Notes: generated by a model not told the origin, from the sequence alone. Positions 1 to 8,342 are shown, counted from the stretch's first letter. The stretch: 55,949 nt of DNA from Scatosoma sp045613545 (GCA_045613545.1 JAZLBD010000010.1:1-55949), one strand, 5' to 3'. Translations and numbers: made by a program.

Positions 1-2308
1 CGTTGGTACCGAAGCAGAAGAAGTCAGCGTTCTTAGCGATCTCGTCTGCGGTGAGGCAAGCTCTGGGGATCTCGATCATGGTACCAACCTCATACTTGAG
101 GGTAGCGCCGGCGGCTGCGATCTCGGCGTTTGCGGTCTCAACGACGGCAGCCTTAACGTACTTCAGCTCCTTGACGTCGCCTACCAGAGGAATCATGATC
201 TCGGGAACCATGTTCCACTCAGGGTGCTTCGCCTGAACGTTGATAGCGGCACGGATAACGGCCTTGGTCTGCATCTTTGCGATCTCGGGGTAGGTTACAG
301 CGAGACGGCATCCACGGTGACCCATCATGGGGTTGAACTCGTGGAGAGAGGAAATGATGTTCTTGATGTCCTCGATAGACTTGTTCTGTGCCTTTGCAAG
401 GAGAGCGATGTCTTCCTCGGTGGTAGGAACGAACTCGTGGAGAGGGGGATCAAGGAATCTGATACATACGGGGTTGCCCTCGAGAGCCTCGTAGAGAGCC
501 TCGAAGTCGGACTGCTGGTAGGGAAGAATCTTTGCGAGAGCAACTTCTCTTTCCTCAGCGGTGTCAGAGCAGATCATCTCACGGAATGCAGCGATTCTCT
601 CTGCCTCGAAGAACATGTGCTCGGTACGGCAAAGACCGATACCCTCAGCGCCAAGCTCTCTTGCCTTCTTTGCGTCGGTAGGAGTATCAGCGTTGGTTCT
701 TACCTTAAGAGTTCTGAACTCGTCAGCCCAGCCCATGATGGTGCCGAAGTTGCCGGAGATCTCAGCGTCAACGGTAGGAATAAGACCGTCGTAGATGTTA
801 CCGGTAGAACCGTCGATGGAGATGCAATCACCCTCGTGATAGGTCTTGCCTGCAAGAGTGAACTTCTTGTTCTCCTCGTCCATAGCGATTTCGCCACAGC
901 CGGAAACGCAGCACTTACCCATACCACGAGCAACAACTGCTGCGTGAGAGGTCATACCGCCACGTACGGTGAGGATACCCTGAGAAGCCTTCATACCGGT
1001 GATGTCCTCGGGAGAGGTCTCAAGTCTTACAAGAACAACCTTCTTGCCTGCATTCTTCCAAGCCTCTGCATCCTCAGCGGAGAATACGATCTGACCGCAA
1101 GCAGCACCGGGAGATGCGCCAAGACCCTTACCGATAGGAGTAGCCTTCTTGAGTGCCTTAGCATCGAACTGGGGGTGAAGAAGAGTATCAAGGTTTCTGG
1201 GGTCGATCATAAGAACGGCCTCTTCCTTGGTCTTGTGACCCTCAGCAACGAGGTCAACGGCTATCTTAAGAGCAGCAGGAGCTGTTCTCTTACCGTTTCT
1301 TGTCTGAAGCATATAGAGCTTCTCGTTCTCAACGGTGAACTCCATATCCTGCATATCGTGGTAGTGGTTCTCGAGAATCTCGCAAACCTTCTTGAACTCC
1401 TCGAAAGCAGCAGGGAACTTCTCAGCCATCTGAGCGATAGGCATGGGAGTACGAACACCTGCAACAACGTCCTCACCCTGAGCGTTGGTAAGGAACTCAC
1501 CCATAAGCTTCTTCTCGCCGGTAGCGGGATCACGGGTAAATGCAACGCCTGTTCCGCAATTGTCACCCATGTTACCGAATGCCATTGCCTGAACGTTTAC
1601 TGCGGTACCCCAAGAATAGGGAATATCGTTGTCACGTCTGTATACGTTTGCTCTGGGGTTGTCCCAAGAACGGAAAACTGCCTTAACAGCGCCGAGAAGC
1701 TGCTCCTTAGGATCGGTGGGGAAGTCAGCGCCGATCTTAGCCTTGTACTCAGCCTTGAACTGGTTAGCGAGCTCCTTAAGGTCGTCAGCAGTAAGATCAA
1801 CGTCCTGCTTAACACCCTTTTCTTCCTTCATCTTGTCGATAAGCTCCTCGAAGTACTTCTTACCAACCTCCATAACGACGTCGGAGTACATCTGGATAAA
1901 TCTTCTGTAGCAGTCCCAAGCCCATCTTGCGTTGCCGGACTTCTTTGCCATAACGTTAACAACGTCCTCGTTAAGACCAAGGTTAAGAATGGTATCCATC
2001 ATACCGGGCATAGATGCTCTTGCACCGGAACGAACGGAAACGAGAAGGGGATTCTCAAGATCACCGAACTTCTTGCCGGTAACCTCCTCCATCTTAACAA
2101 TGTACTCCATGATCTGAGCCATGATCTCATCGTTGATCTGTCTGCCATCCTCGTAATACTGAGTACAAGCCTCGGTAGTGATGGTAAAGCCCTGGGGAAC
2201 AGGAAGACCGATTGCGGTCATTTCGGCAAGGTTAGCGCCCTTACCGCCAAGAAGGTTACGCATGTCTTTGTTACCTTCAGAGAAGAGATAAACATACTTC
2301 TTGCTCAT
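1..2308 (-). CDS. ppdK: pyruvate, phosphate dikinase, C-terminus cut by window edge
   Basis: Catalyses the reversible interconversion of pyruvate, ATP and Pi with PEP, AMP and PPi in the cytosol. The reverse translation begins MSKKYVYLFSEGNKDM with a good GGAGG ribosome site upstream of the ATG at 2308. It carries the N-terminal nucleotide-binding part (LLGGKGANLAEM, SVRSGARASMPGMMDT), the phospho-histidine swivelling domain (GGMTSHAAVVARGMG) and the start of the PEP/pyruvate TIM barrel (GLCRTEHMFF, DFFCFGTN). About 769 of the usual ~875 residues are present; the catalytic-cysteine end lies outside the window, so this is an edge truncation rather than a broken gene. Codons favour CAG, AAG and CTT, typical of a highly expressed gene but unlike the genes right of 8.6 kb. 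Confidence 0.96.
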   Translation of the reverse strand, partial: MSKKYVYLFSEGNKDMRNLLGGKGANLAEMTAIGLPVPQGFTITTEACTQYYEDGRQINDEIMAQIMEYIVKMEEVTGKKFGDLENPLLVSVRSGARASMPGMMDTILNLGLNEDVVNVMAKKSGNARWAWDCYRRFIQMYSDVVMEVGKKYFEELIDKMKEEKGVKQDVDLTADDLKELANQFKAEYKAKIGADFPTDPKEQLLGAVKAVFRSWDNPRANVYRRDNDIPYSWGTAVNVQAMAFGNMGDNCGTGVAFTRDPATGEKKLMGEFLTNAQGEDVVAGVRTPMPIAQMAEKFPAAFEEFKKVCEILENHYHDMQDMEFTVENEKLYMLQTRNGKRTAPAALKIAVDLVAEGHKTKEEAVLMIDPRNLDTLLHPQFDAKALKKATPIGKGLGASPGAACGQIVFSAEDAEAWKNAGKKVVLVRLETSPEDITGMKASQGILTVRGGMTSHAAVVARGMGKCCVSGCGEIAMDEENKKFTLAGKTYHEGDCISIDGSTGNIYDGLIPTVDAEISGNFGTIMGWADEFRTLKVRTNADTPTDAKKARELGAEGIGLCRTEHMFFEAERIAAFREMICSDTAEEREVALAKILPYQQSDFEALYEALEGNPVCIRFLDPPLHEFVPTTEEDIALLAKAQNKSIEDIKNIISSLHEFNPMMGHRGCRLAVTYPEIAKMQTKAVIRAAINVQAKHPEWNMVPEIMIPLVGDVKELKYVKAAVVETANAEIAAAGATLKYEVGTMIEIPRACLTADEIAKNADFFCFGTN

Positions 2309-2420
2309 TTTAAATTTCCTCCAATAAAATTATTAACATATTTAAGTACGCGGCTTCGCGGGGAAAATACCATAAAAATACCACGCGCGTACGCCGCAAC
2401 GATTATTATAACATAATGAA
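2309..2420 (-). promoter_or_regulatory. leader/promoter region of ppdK
   Basis: Read on the minus strand, a TATAAT box (forward 2405-2410 area) is followed by a roughly 90-nt leader containing a GC-rich short hairpin (CCCCGCGAAGCCGCG) and an AGGAGG-like ribosome site directly before the ATG. The -35 element is weak. Confidence 0.45.
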
Positions 2421-2548
2421 AGCTAATTTTCCACAAAAAAATCAAAAAAAGTGAAAGATTTATCATTATTTACAATTTGTTCATATTTATCAAAACAAGT
2501 GACCTTGCACAAATTACAATAGCGCCGTTTGTGACCTTTGCACAATAA

Positions 2549-3382
2549 TCAAGGCTGCTTGCTCACAAAACGACTCTTATCTATCACCCCGAACGCCTCG
2601 TAGAAATCCTTGCCCGACAGAATAGCCTCCTTCACTTTCAAGGAAAGCGAGGAGCGTGGAGCAAGTGACTTAATATCCTCGCGTGTAGCCCCACGGCGAA
2701 AAAGATAGTTGAGTAATCTGTCCGAGCGCTCGGTATGACTTATCCTGAATTCCCCGGCAAAGCGCAGAATATTACTGCCCTCGGGCAAAAGCTCCCCTAA
2801 GGTCGGGTCAAGCAGCCAGGAGTAACAGGTGAAATGAGTATATTTATATTCGGGGAAATACCGCTCGAAAAATTTAACGGCTGAATTAAAGGACGAAAGA
2901 TATTCGTCTCTAAAAAGCGGCGTACCCGCCTGAATATGAACTCCGATAACGGGGTCTCCCTTGGTAAGCCCCGCGTCATTTGCGTCGTAATAAGCGTGGC
3001 TGAAGCCGAACTGAAGCCGCCCAAGCTTGAATAGCTCCATCTTCATATGATTGGATAACCAATTAAAGGTACCCAAAACAAGCTTTCCTTTTACCTCATA
3101 CCACGACTTGAGCGCAATGGGAATATCCGACAGTGTGTCGAGAAGTATATCCTCGCTTATACCCACCGCCTTGTATCTTTCACTGAGAGCCTCACACATA
3201 TAAAGCACCGCGAACAGGTTTTTGACACCGTCTGTCTCTTCTATATCGTAAGTAGAAATATCGTAGGGGATCAGCAGCTCACCGCGCTCACTCAACAGCG
3301 CCTCAAATTCACCGTCGTGCTCACTCGGAATATTTACCTTTCCGTACCATTTTCTTATTATCTCTTCGGGACTTCCGTTCAT
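2549..3382 (-). CDS. acyltransferase domain protein (NAT_N/GNAT_C-like)
   Basis: A 277-residue cytosolic protein resembling the Clostridia 'acyltransferase domain-containing protein' family (N-acyltransferase N-terminal plus GNAT-like C-terminal domain). The C-terminal half has the family-like stretch VIGVHIQAGTPLFRDEYLSS, followed by a HFTCYSWLLDPTLGELL segment and a basic end. The substrate cannot be told. The start at 3382 is supported by AAGGAG upstream. It is monocistronic: its own promoter lies at 3433-3462 and it ends about 240 bases before ppdK. Family recognition is from memory of motif style, so function is tentative. Confidence 0.7.
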   Translation of the reverse strand: MNGSPEEIIRKWYGKVNIPSEHDGEFEALLSERGELLIPYDISTYDIEETDGVKNLFAVLYMCEALSERYKAVGISEDILLDTLSDIPIALKSWYEVKGKLVLGTFNWLSNHMKMELFKLGRLQFGFSHAYYDANDAGLTKGDPVIGVHIQAGTPLFRDEYLSSFNSAVKFFERYFPEYKYTHFTCYSWLLDPTLGELLPEGSNILRFAGEFRISHTERSDRLLNYLFRRGATREDIKSLAPRSSLSLKVKEAILSGKDFYEAFGVIDKSRFVSKQP

Positions 3383-3428
3383 TTATGACTCCTTATGCGT
3401 CCGTCTATGAAATTGATGCGCTTTACTT

Positions 3429-3462
3429 CCTAATTATATCAAATTAGGTTACCATATGTCAA
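3429..3462 (-). promoter_or_regulatory. promoter with overlapping palindrome, for the acyltransferase gene
   Basis: On the minus strand TTGACA (forward 3457-3462) and TATAAT (3433-3438) are separated by 18 nt. The -10 box sits inside an inverted repeat CCTAATT-N6-AATTAGG (3429-3448), the usual position for a repressor operator. No regulator gene is adjacent. Confidence 0.6.
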
Positions 3463-3602
3463 CTTATACCGTGAAAAAGCGAAAAATGCCGAAAAATATA
3501 ATAAAACAAAGAATTCATCCCATCACGGTACCTGAATTTGTGCAACGGTATAAAAGCCTTTTTCTCTAAAATGAGCTTGTTTTAGACTCTTTTTGACAAA
3601 AA

Positions 3603-3645
3603 AGCAAGCGCAAACCCACCTATAAAGGCAGTATTTACGCTTGCT
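3603..3645 (-). terminator. terminator of GH29 operon (repeated hairpin type)
   Basis: A long hairpin follows the GH29 stop codon: arms AGCAAGCG..CGCTTGCT with inner pairing CTGCCT/AGGTGGG, then a T-run on the minus strand. A closely similar hairpin lies at 6220-6256. Confidence 0.8.
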
Positions 3646-3657
3646 TAAAATATAATA

Positions 3658-4629
3658 TTATTTGCCTTCCTCGCGCAGCTTCTTTCCGATTTTCTTGAGT
3701 ATCTCCACGGACGGAGCGGGAATTCTTCCGAGATAGTCGGGTCCTACGTTAAGAAGAAGGTTTACACCGTGACTGTTGACCTTCTCCTTTATTGCCAAAA
3801 TTTGCTCCGCGCTCTTCCAATCGTTATCAAAGCTCTTATAGCCCCAGGTATGGTTCATGGTAACGCATGACTCACCGAGACCGTCCCAATCCTTGTCGGG
3901 AAGCTTGTTGTCACCGAATGAATGGAAATCTCCCACTCCGTTACCTATTCTTGAGGGAACTAAGCAGTCGGGCTGATATTCCTTGATTAGCTCGTAAAGC
4001 TCTTGGCTTTGCTTGGGAGTTATCTCACACGGATCATCGCACCAGATACAGAGCAGATCTCCGTATTTTGTGAGCAGCTCCTTAAGCTGCGGCTTTACCT
4101 TCTTTTCTATGAATAAGTTAAGGTCCTTCTTCTCCTTGTCGGGAAAATCCCAATTGTTCGCCCAGTCGCAGTTGAGCCAAGGATCGAGATAATGAACTCC
4201 ACCTGCGTGCTCCTCGTGGAAATCAAGCTCCTGAGAATAGTAAAGACCGAGCTTTATACCGTGCTTTTTACAAGCCTTTGCAAGCTCGTCGACTACGTCA
4301 CGTCCAAAGGGCGTCGCATCAACTATATTATAGCTATCCACCTCTGACTTGAACATACAGAAGCCCTCTTGATGCTTACTTGTGAAGATTATGTATTGCA
4401 TACCTGCTTCCTTAGCAAGCAAGACCCACTCCTCGGCATCAAAGTAGATAGGATTAAATACCTTTGCTAACTCCTCATATTCCTTGATCGGTATCTTGTT
4501 ATAGGTCATTAACCACTCGCCGGGTCCCTCAGCTCTCTTGCCGCGCCATTCTCCGGCGGGTAGGCTGTACAAGCCCCAATGGATAAACATACCGAATTTT
4601 GCCTGCTTAAACCACTCTCTGTTAGTCAT
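3658..4629 (-). CDS. alpha-L-fucosidase, GH29 family
   Basis: Predicted retaining exo-alpha-L-fucosidase removing fucose from glycans. The N-terminus MTNREWFKQAKFGMFIHWGL and the YIIFTSKHQEGFCMF segment are classic GH29 barrel motifs; the segment LLCIWCDDP carries the likely nucleophile aspartate. It has 323 residues, only the catalytic barrel, without the C-terminal beta-sandwich of many homologues, and shows no signal peptide, so it probably acts on imported oligosaccharides. It is the second gene of a two-gene operon, 12 nt after the amidohydrolase, with AAAGGAG before the ATG. A fucO-like gene at 47.6 kb fits fucose metabolism, though it is far away and the codon styles differ. Confidence 0.9.
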   Translation of the reverse strand: MTNREWFKQAKFGMFIHWGLYSLPAGEWRGKRAEGPGEWLMTYNKIPIKEYEELAKVFNPIYFDAEEWVLLAKEAGMQYIIFTSKHQEGFCMFKSEVDSYNIVDATPFGRDVVDELAKACKKHGIKLGLYYSQELDFHEEHAGGVHYLDPWLNCDWANNWDFPDKEKKDLNLFIEKKVKPQLKELLTKYGDLLCIWCDDPCEITPKQSQELYELIKEYQPDCLVPSRIGNGVGDFHSFGDNKLPDKDWDGLGESCVTMNHTWGYKSFDNDWKSAEQILAIKEKVNSHGVNLLLNVGPDYLGRIPAPSVEILKKIGKKLREEGK

Positions 4630-4641
4630 AAAAATCTCCTT

Positions 4642-5538
4642 TTATAAGCCAAGCAGCTTAATTGCATTCTTGTGAGTTACCTTGTCGTAGATTTCCTTAG
4701 TGATTACTCCCTCGTCGAGCAGCTTGTTGATAAATCTGACGTGAGGATAATCGTAAAATTTATTGCACATATCCGTACCGAAGTAGAGTCTGTCCTGGAA
4801 TTCAATAAAGAATTTCTTGGTGTACTCGAAATTCCTCGACAGAGCCTGAATAGGAGAGCCGTCGGATAAGTCGCAATGAAGATTTTCATATCTGCGTAAA
4901 AGCACCGGAAGAACGCCCTCGACAACGCTCTCGCCGCCTCTTTTTCCTACCTGATCGGTGCCTTGAAAATTGAATACGTACCCTCTTTCACCGGGAGTCT
5001 GCAGTCTGAAAAGCTCAGCCCAAAAAACAGGACCGTGTCCAAATATCTTAAGCTTCGGGAAACGCTGAAGCGTATGCTCAAGCTGAGGAAGTCCGGGATC
5101 GTCGTAAAGACCGAAATCGCCGTCCTTAACGTCAGAGCCGTCGAAAACTATAGGCAGCTCCACCTCCTCCGCTGCGCGGAAAAGATTTTGTACCTTAGGG
5201 TCCATAAGCTCCATGTTGGGCATAACCTCACCGATACCCTTGCACCCCTTGTTTTTGTAATACTCGAGCACCTTGTGTAAGGGGGCGTTAGGCGCGTTTG
5301 TCATTGCTCTGGGGTCAATATTACAGTACGGAATAAATCTATCGGGATACGCCGCGCATATCTCAAGTATCTCGTCGTTAGACTGTGGAAAATATATCTC
5401 CGCGTTTACAACGGGCAGAAGCACCGCCTTGTCAATTCCTTGCTTGTCGTAAAAGCTGATAAGCTCCTCGGGGTCGCAAAACGGCGTTACGAACGGCACC
5501 GGATTTTTATAGCAATGCGAATGAATATCGATAATCAT
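4642..5538 (-). CDS. amidohydrolase (TIM-barrel, amidohydrolase-2 type)
   Basis: A 298-residue metal-dependent hydrolase of the amidohydrolase-2/ACMSD-like superfamily. The N-terminal MIIDIHSHCY gives the HxH metal ligands; KIFGHGPVF holds the next conserved histidine and LYFGTDMCN the late aspartate. It lacks a signal peptide. It is the first gene of the operon with the GH29 fucosidase, so a lactone or sugar-derived substrate, for example in fucose catabolism, is possible, but the substrate is inference. A TATAAT box lies upstream (forward ATTATA 5571-5576) with a poor -35. Confidence 0.85.
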   Translation of the reverse strand: MIIDIHSHCYKNPVPFVTPFCDPEELISFYDKQGIDKAVLLPVVNAEIYFPQSNDEILEICAAYPDRFIPYCNIDPRAMTNAPNAPLHKVLEYYKNKGCKGIGEVMPNMELMDPKVQNLFRAAEEVELPIVFDGSDVKDGDFGLYDDPGLPQLEHTLQRFPKLKIFGHGPVFWAELFRLQTPGERGYVFNFQGTDQVGKRGGESVVEGVLPVLLRRYENLHCDLSDGSPIQALSRNFEYTKKFFIEFQDRLYFGTDMCNKFYDYPHVRFINKLLDEGVITKEIYDKVTHKNAIKLLGL

Positions 5539-5731
5539 TTTAGGAAAGCCTTTCGTTGAATCTTTTCTCTATTATAATGTTATTTTACGGTTTTGTATTT
5601 ACATTATCATAAAACTTTTTTGCACAATCGTAAAGAAATGGATAGTCACGGAGTACAAATTACCGTCATAGACGGTAGTTCTCACACCTACTATACGTTT
5701 CGCAAGCAACAAACCGGCATAAGAGAAAAAA

Positions 5732-5755
5732 GGCAGTCAAAAGACTGCCCAAACA
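5732..5755 (-). terminator. minus-strand intrinsic terminator
   Basis: Perfect 7-bp stem GGCAGTC/GACTGCC with a 4-nt loop, followed on the minus strand by a T6 run. It would stop transcription arriving from the tRNA-Arg-like region. Confidence 0.75.
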
Positions 5756-5853
5756 TTATTTCAAATTGCTTCGCTTTCGCTTGCAGAGCAGGTTGATTCT
5801 GGAGAGTGCATAAAAAGAAGGTCTACCGCAAGGGCAGACCGCAACAGGAATCC

Positions 5854-5932
5854 GCCTCGCCTTACGAGGTTTCCCACGGTGAAACGGCGAGGCGGTGGTT
5901 CGAACCTGTAACTAACCCTTAGGAGTGCAAAG
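5854..5932 (-). other. tRNA-Arg(CCT)-like 3' segment interrupted by a hairpin (putative att remnant)
   Basis: On the minus strand CTCCTAAGGGTTAGTTACAG followed by GTTCGAACC resembles an Arg(CCT) anticodon loop, variable region and T arm. The T loop is then interrupted by a 10-bp perfect hairpin (CCGCCTCGCC/GGCGAGGCGG), after which ATTCCTGT would complete a T stem with ACAGG. It is not a functional tRNA. The anticodon-loop portion shares the 11-mer CTCCTAAGGGT with the broken tRNA copy near 8480. Confidence 0.5.
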
Positions 5933-5967
5933 CCATTGTGAAGGCTTTATAAAAAACGTTCAATTCC

Positions 5968-6090
5968 GTGCGTTTTCGTGCGTTTTTATTAAAAATGTGA
6001 GTTTCGTAATATTAAAAATGTCATTTTTTGTTACATAACTTTCGTATTGTTACGTAACTTTCAAAGTAAATTTATACCGATTTTATACCG
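5968..6090. repeat. cluster of short tandem direct repeats
   Basis: Four different short sequences each occur twice in a row: CGTGCGTTTT; ATTAAAAATGT (20-30 bases apart); TTGTTACRTAACTTTC at 6028-6043 and 6047-6062; and TTTATACCGA. The cluster lies about 40-160 bp from the tRNA-like att remnant, where integrase arm-type sites would be expected, but no integrase gene is present. Confidence 0.5.
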
Positions 6091-6219
6091 ATTTTATAAT
6101 CCCGAAAAACACATACCGTTATATTTAAATCATACGATAAACTTAATTGTGTCAACACTGTTGGCACTTTTTACAGAAATGGTTGAAACTATCTTTGAAT
6201 GTGTGTTTTATGCAAAAAC

Positions 6220-6256
6220 AAGCGTAAAACCCACCTGTAAGGCAGATTTTACGCTT
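6220..6256 (-). terminator. terminator of the CFI-box gene (repeated hairpin type)
   Basis: Arms AAGCGTAAAA/TTTTACGCTT with inner CTGCCTTACAGGTGGG pairing, followed by a T-rich stretch on the minus strand. Its inner loop is nearly the same as in the terminator at 3603-3645, so this is a dispersed terminator-like repeat family. Confidence 0.75.
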
Positions 6257-6269
6257 CGTTTATTGCGTG

Positions 6270-7340
6270 TTAATATTTGTCGTTATAAGGAGTGTCTTCA
6301 ACCCCGTTTTTGCGTAAACGATTTACAAGTTTATCGGTAAAGAATTTCCATATCTTCTTAACGACTTTACTTTTTCCAAATACTCGAACCAAAATAGGAC
6401 TAATTGCATAATAAACTTTTATAAACGCCCTACCAAACACATTGTTTGACAATGAATGATCTCTAAAGCGACGTAGCATCCAAACTTGGGGACAATCATA
6501 TGAGCCATAAACACAGGTGGCAATATAGCACCCTTGATTGTTTGCTTCAGCTTTTTCTTTTCCTGAATCCGTAATTTCTTCAACAGTCTGCTTGCTTGTA
6601 TCAGAAAGTCCGCTCATAAATTCCAAGCGCATTTTCTTCTTTTCTTCTAATTTTGCATCCTGCATATATGCCGAATAAATAGTTATTCTATTGACATACA
6701 TTGTATGATAAAAGACATACAGCCTGCAAACACGCAAAACGCCCTCGGTTAAATCCGCATTGTTGGAAATCTCATTATCAGGTACAACTTTCTTTATCAT
6801 TAAAGCACCATTAACAAGATTTTCAACCATTGTTAATGTTGTTGCATCTGAGGCGATAACTTGTGCAGTGACATTTCGCGGATTTACACGTTTTACACTG
6901 TCGGTAAGGTTTTTAACCATTACAGTGTCACTAACTAATTGTGTAGCCAATGAAATCATATTTTCGGCTCTGGTAAGCAGATATTTATATGTCTCAAAAA
7001 CAAACTCAGAATCGGAATTGGTAAGTTTAATAACTTGTTTTGCACAACTAACAACCTCTTCGGCTTTGGGATTGCCTACTTTTGCAATATGTTCAACCGA
7101 TTTCATTTTAATAAACCAAGCTTCCACATTGTTGGAATCAATAGCTAGAACTTTGTTTGCATAGTCGTATGCTTCTTGACCGTTTTGCGATTCTAAGGCA
7201 GTTTTTGCAATGCCAATATAATTTTCTATCTCGTTACTATTTTCTTGCGTCGTAGAAATAATAGGACAACCACAATGAATACATGCATTTGACTTGTCTG
7301 ATATTTCTTTTCCACATTCAGGACATTTGATTAAAGCCAT
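6270..7340 (-). CDS. zinc-ribbon, CFI-box-CTERM domain protein
   Basis: A 356-residue protein starting MALIKCPECGKEI; the ATG at 7340 has GAGG 8 nt upstream and is preferred over an upstream in-frame codon. An N-terminal zinc ribbon (CPEC...CIHCG) is followed by a helical middle that resembles a tetratricopeptide pair (YANKVLAIDSNNVEAWFIK), then a C-terminal CFI-box-type domain (CYIATCVYGSYDCPQVWMLR, RDHSLSNNVFGRAFIKVYYA). Function is unknown; such proteins are common in accessory regions of Firmicutes. Codon use is AT-rich (GC well below flanking genes), which with the tRNA-Arg flank suggests horizontal gain. It lies 75 nt after the next accessory gene and ends in its own terminator. Confidence 0.8.
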   Translation of the reverse strand: MALIKCPECGKEISDKSNACIHCGCPIISTTQENSNEIENYIGIAKTALESQNGQEAYDYANKVLAIDSNNVEAWFIKMKSVEHIAKVGNPKAEEVVSCAKQVIKLTNSDSEFVFETYKYLLTRAENMISLATQLVSDTVMVKNLTDSVKRVNPRNVTAQVIASDATTLTMVENLVNGALMIKKVVPDNEISNNADLTEGVLRVCRLYVFYHTMYVNRITIYSAYMQDAKLEEKKKMRLEFMSGLSDTSKQTVEEITDSGKEKAEANNQGCYIATCVYGSYDCPQVWMLRRFRDHSLSNNVFGRAFIKVYYAISPILVRVFGKSKVVKKIWKFFTDKLVNRLRKNGVEDTPYNDKY

Positions 7341-7415
7341 ATTTTTTACCTCATAACGAATTTTATAGTTCAATTATAGCACGTTTTGTATTATAATTCA
7401 ATTGTTTTTATTAGA

Positions 7416-8210
7416 TTAAAAAATGAACGGCGAGGGTTTTACCATCTTCTCTAATTTTTCAAACAAAGTCTTTATGTACGGATATAGTACGTTGTTATCA
7501 AACTCCAACAATTGAGAAATAGCACTTTCTAAACTAATAGCTTTTTGCACATCTCTAATGTCACTTGGGCAAAGTTGGTCATTTACTTGAAGCGAAAAAA
7601 ATCTACATGGTTCAATTTTTTGTATTTCCCCGTAACACAAAGCACCTTTGTGTTTTAAGAAATTATAGTTTATTCTAACGTTCGATTGAGAAAAAGAATC
7701 CCAAAATTCTATTACAAAATCAATGACGTCTGTGTATTCTGGGCAAACAGATTTCAAATATTGAAAAGGATTATTTTCTGTGTGTGGATGTTCGACTAGT
7801 TTTTCTTGACTACGAATAGCATTATAAGCATCTTCGATAGAAGTGATTTTCTCGGTTTCTATCGCTTTGCCACTTACATATGCAACATATTCTAAAGATA
7901 CATAACAAGCAATCCAAGACAAATCAATAACTGTATTATAAAACAACAAAGCTGCTTCATAAAATTGTGCGCGATACACATTTTGGACATAGAGATTTGC
8001 CTGCTCATTTTCTAATGCATTAAAATAATGATTCCAATCCCTATTTTCCGTTTCACACAAAAATCTTCGAGCCGCTTGATATCTATCGAGAGTTTCTTTT
8101 TGTTTAGCTCTAAAGAAAATATCTTTATCGGACGGAAGAATTGCTCCAATTAGACTAATTTTGGCTTGGCGAGATGGATATAAATAAGAAACATCATTTT
8201 GAAAATCCAT
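7416..8210 (-). CDS. hypothetical protein, AT-rich accessory gene
   Basis: A 264-residue protein of unrecognised family. The ATG at 8210 is preferred because GGGAGA lies about 8 nt upstream; an upstream TTG would place that site inside the gene. No signal peptide; one moderately hydrophobic region (LLFYNTVIDLSWIACYVSLE, around residues 85-110) and otherwise a mixed helical soluble character. It lies between tRNA-Arg(CCT) and the CFI-box gene on the same strand and may be cotranscribed with it. AT-rich codon use marks it as accessory. I do not assign a function. Confidence 0.7.
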   Translation of the reverse strand: MDFQNDVSYLYPSRQAKISLIGAILPSDKDIFFRAKQKETLDRYQAARRFLCETENRDWNHYFNALENEQANLYVQNVYRAQFYEAALLFYNTVIDLSWIACYVSLEYVAYVSGKAIETEKITSIEDAYNAIRSQEKLVEHPHTENNPFQYLKSVCPEYTDVIDFVIEFWDSFSQSNVRINYNFLKHKGALCYGEIQKIEPCRFFSLQVNDQLCPSDIRDVQKAISLESAISQLLEFDNNVLYPYIKTLFEKLEKMVKPSPFIF

Positions 8211-8236
8211 AATATATTCTCCCAATGATAAAATAA

Positions 8237-8262
8237 GGGGCTATATTTATAAATATAGCCCC
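8237..8262. terminator. perfect 26-bp palindromic hairpin after tRNA-Arg
   Basis: The palindrome GGGGCTATATTTA/TAAATATAGCCCC follows the tRNA 3' end on the minus strand, with a T-rich tail. It also overlaps the leader of the 7416-8210 gene. Confidence 0.7.
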
Positions 8263-8268
8263 GAGTGG

Positions 8269-8342
8269 CCTTTCCGGCGGGAATTGAACCCACAGTCTAT
8301 CGCTTAGGAGGCGATTGCGTTATCCGATTACGCTACGGAAAG
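8269..8342 (-). tRNA. tRNA-Arg(CCT)
   Basis: A complete cloverleaf: acceptor CTTTCCG/CGGAAAG, anticodon stem ATCGC/GCGAT with loop CTCCTAA (anticodon CCT), T arm GTGGG-TTCAATT-CCCGC. CCA is not encoded. It is the presumed integration target of the adjacent accessory segment. Confidence 0.93.

Larger units (their letters stand above)
5539..6269. other. 731-bp intergenic region with tRNA-like remnant, hairpins and short repeats
   Basis: No convincing gene. It holds, in order, the promoter of the amidohydrolase operon, a short hairpin at 5661-5676, a minus-strand terminator at 5732-5749, a GC-rich long inverted repeat (5856-5890) beside a tRNA-Arg-like 3' segment (about 5890-5932), and a cluster of short direct repeats (about 5968-6090). 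A 67-residue plus-strand reading frame at 5593-5796 has no ribosome site and no recognisable features. Confidence 0.7.

Noticed and set aside
224..2416. 730-codon plus-strand frame across pyruvate phosphate dikinase
   Set aside because: It is antisense to ppdK, whose motifs are unambiguous; long antisense frames come from the codon bias of a highly expressed gene.
5593..5796. 67-codon frame as a small gene
   Set aside because: No ribosome site, no promoter and no conserved features; the region holds hairpins instead.
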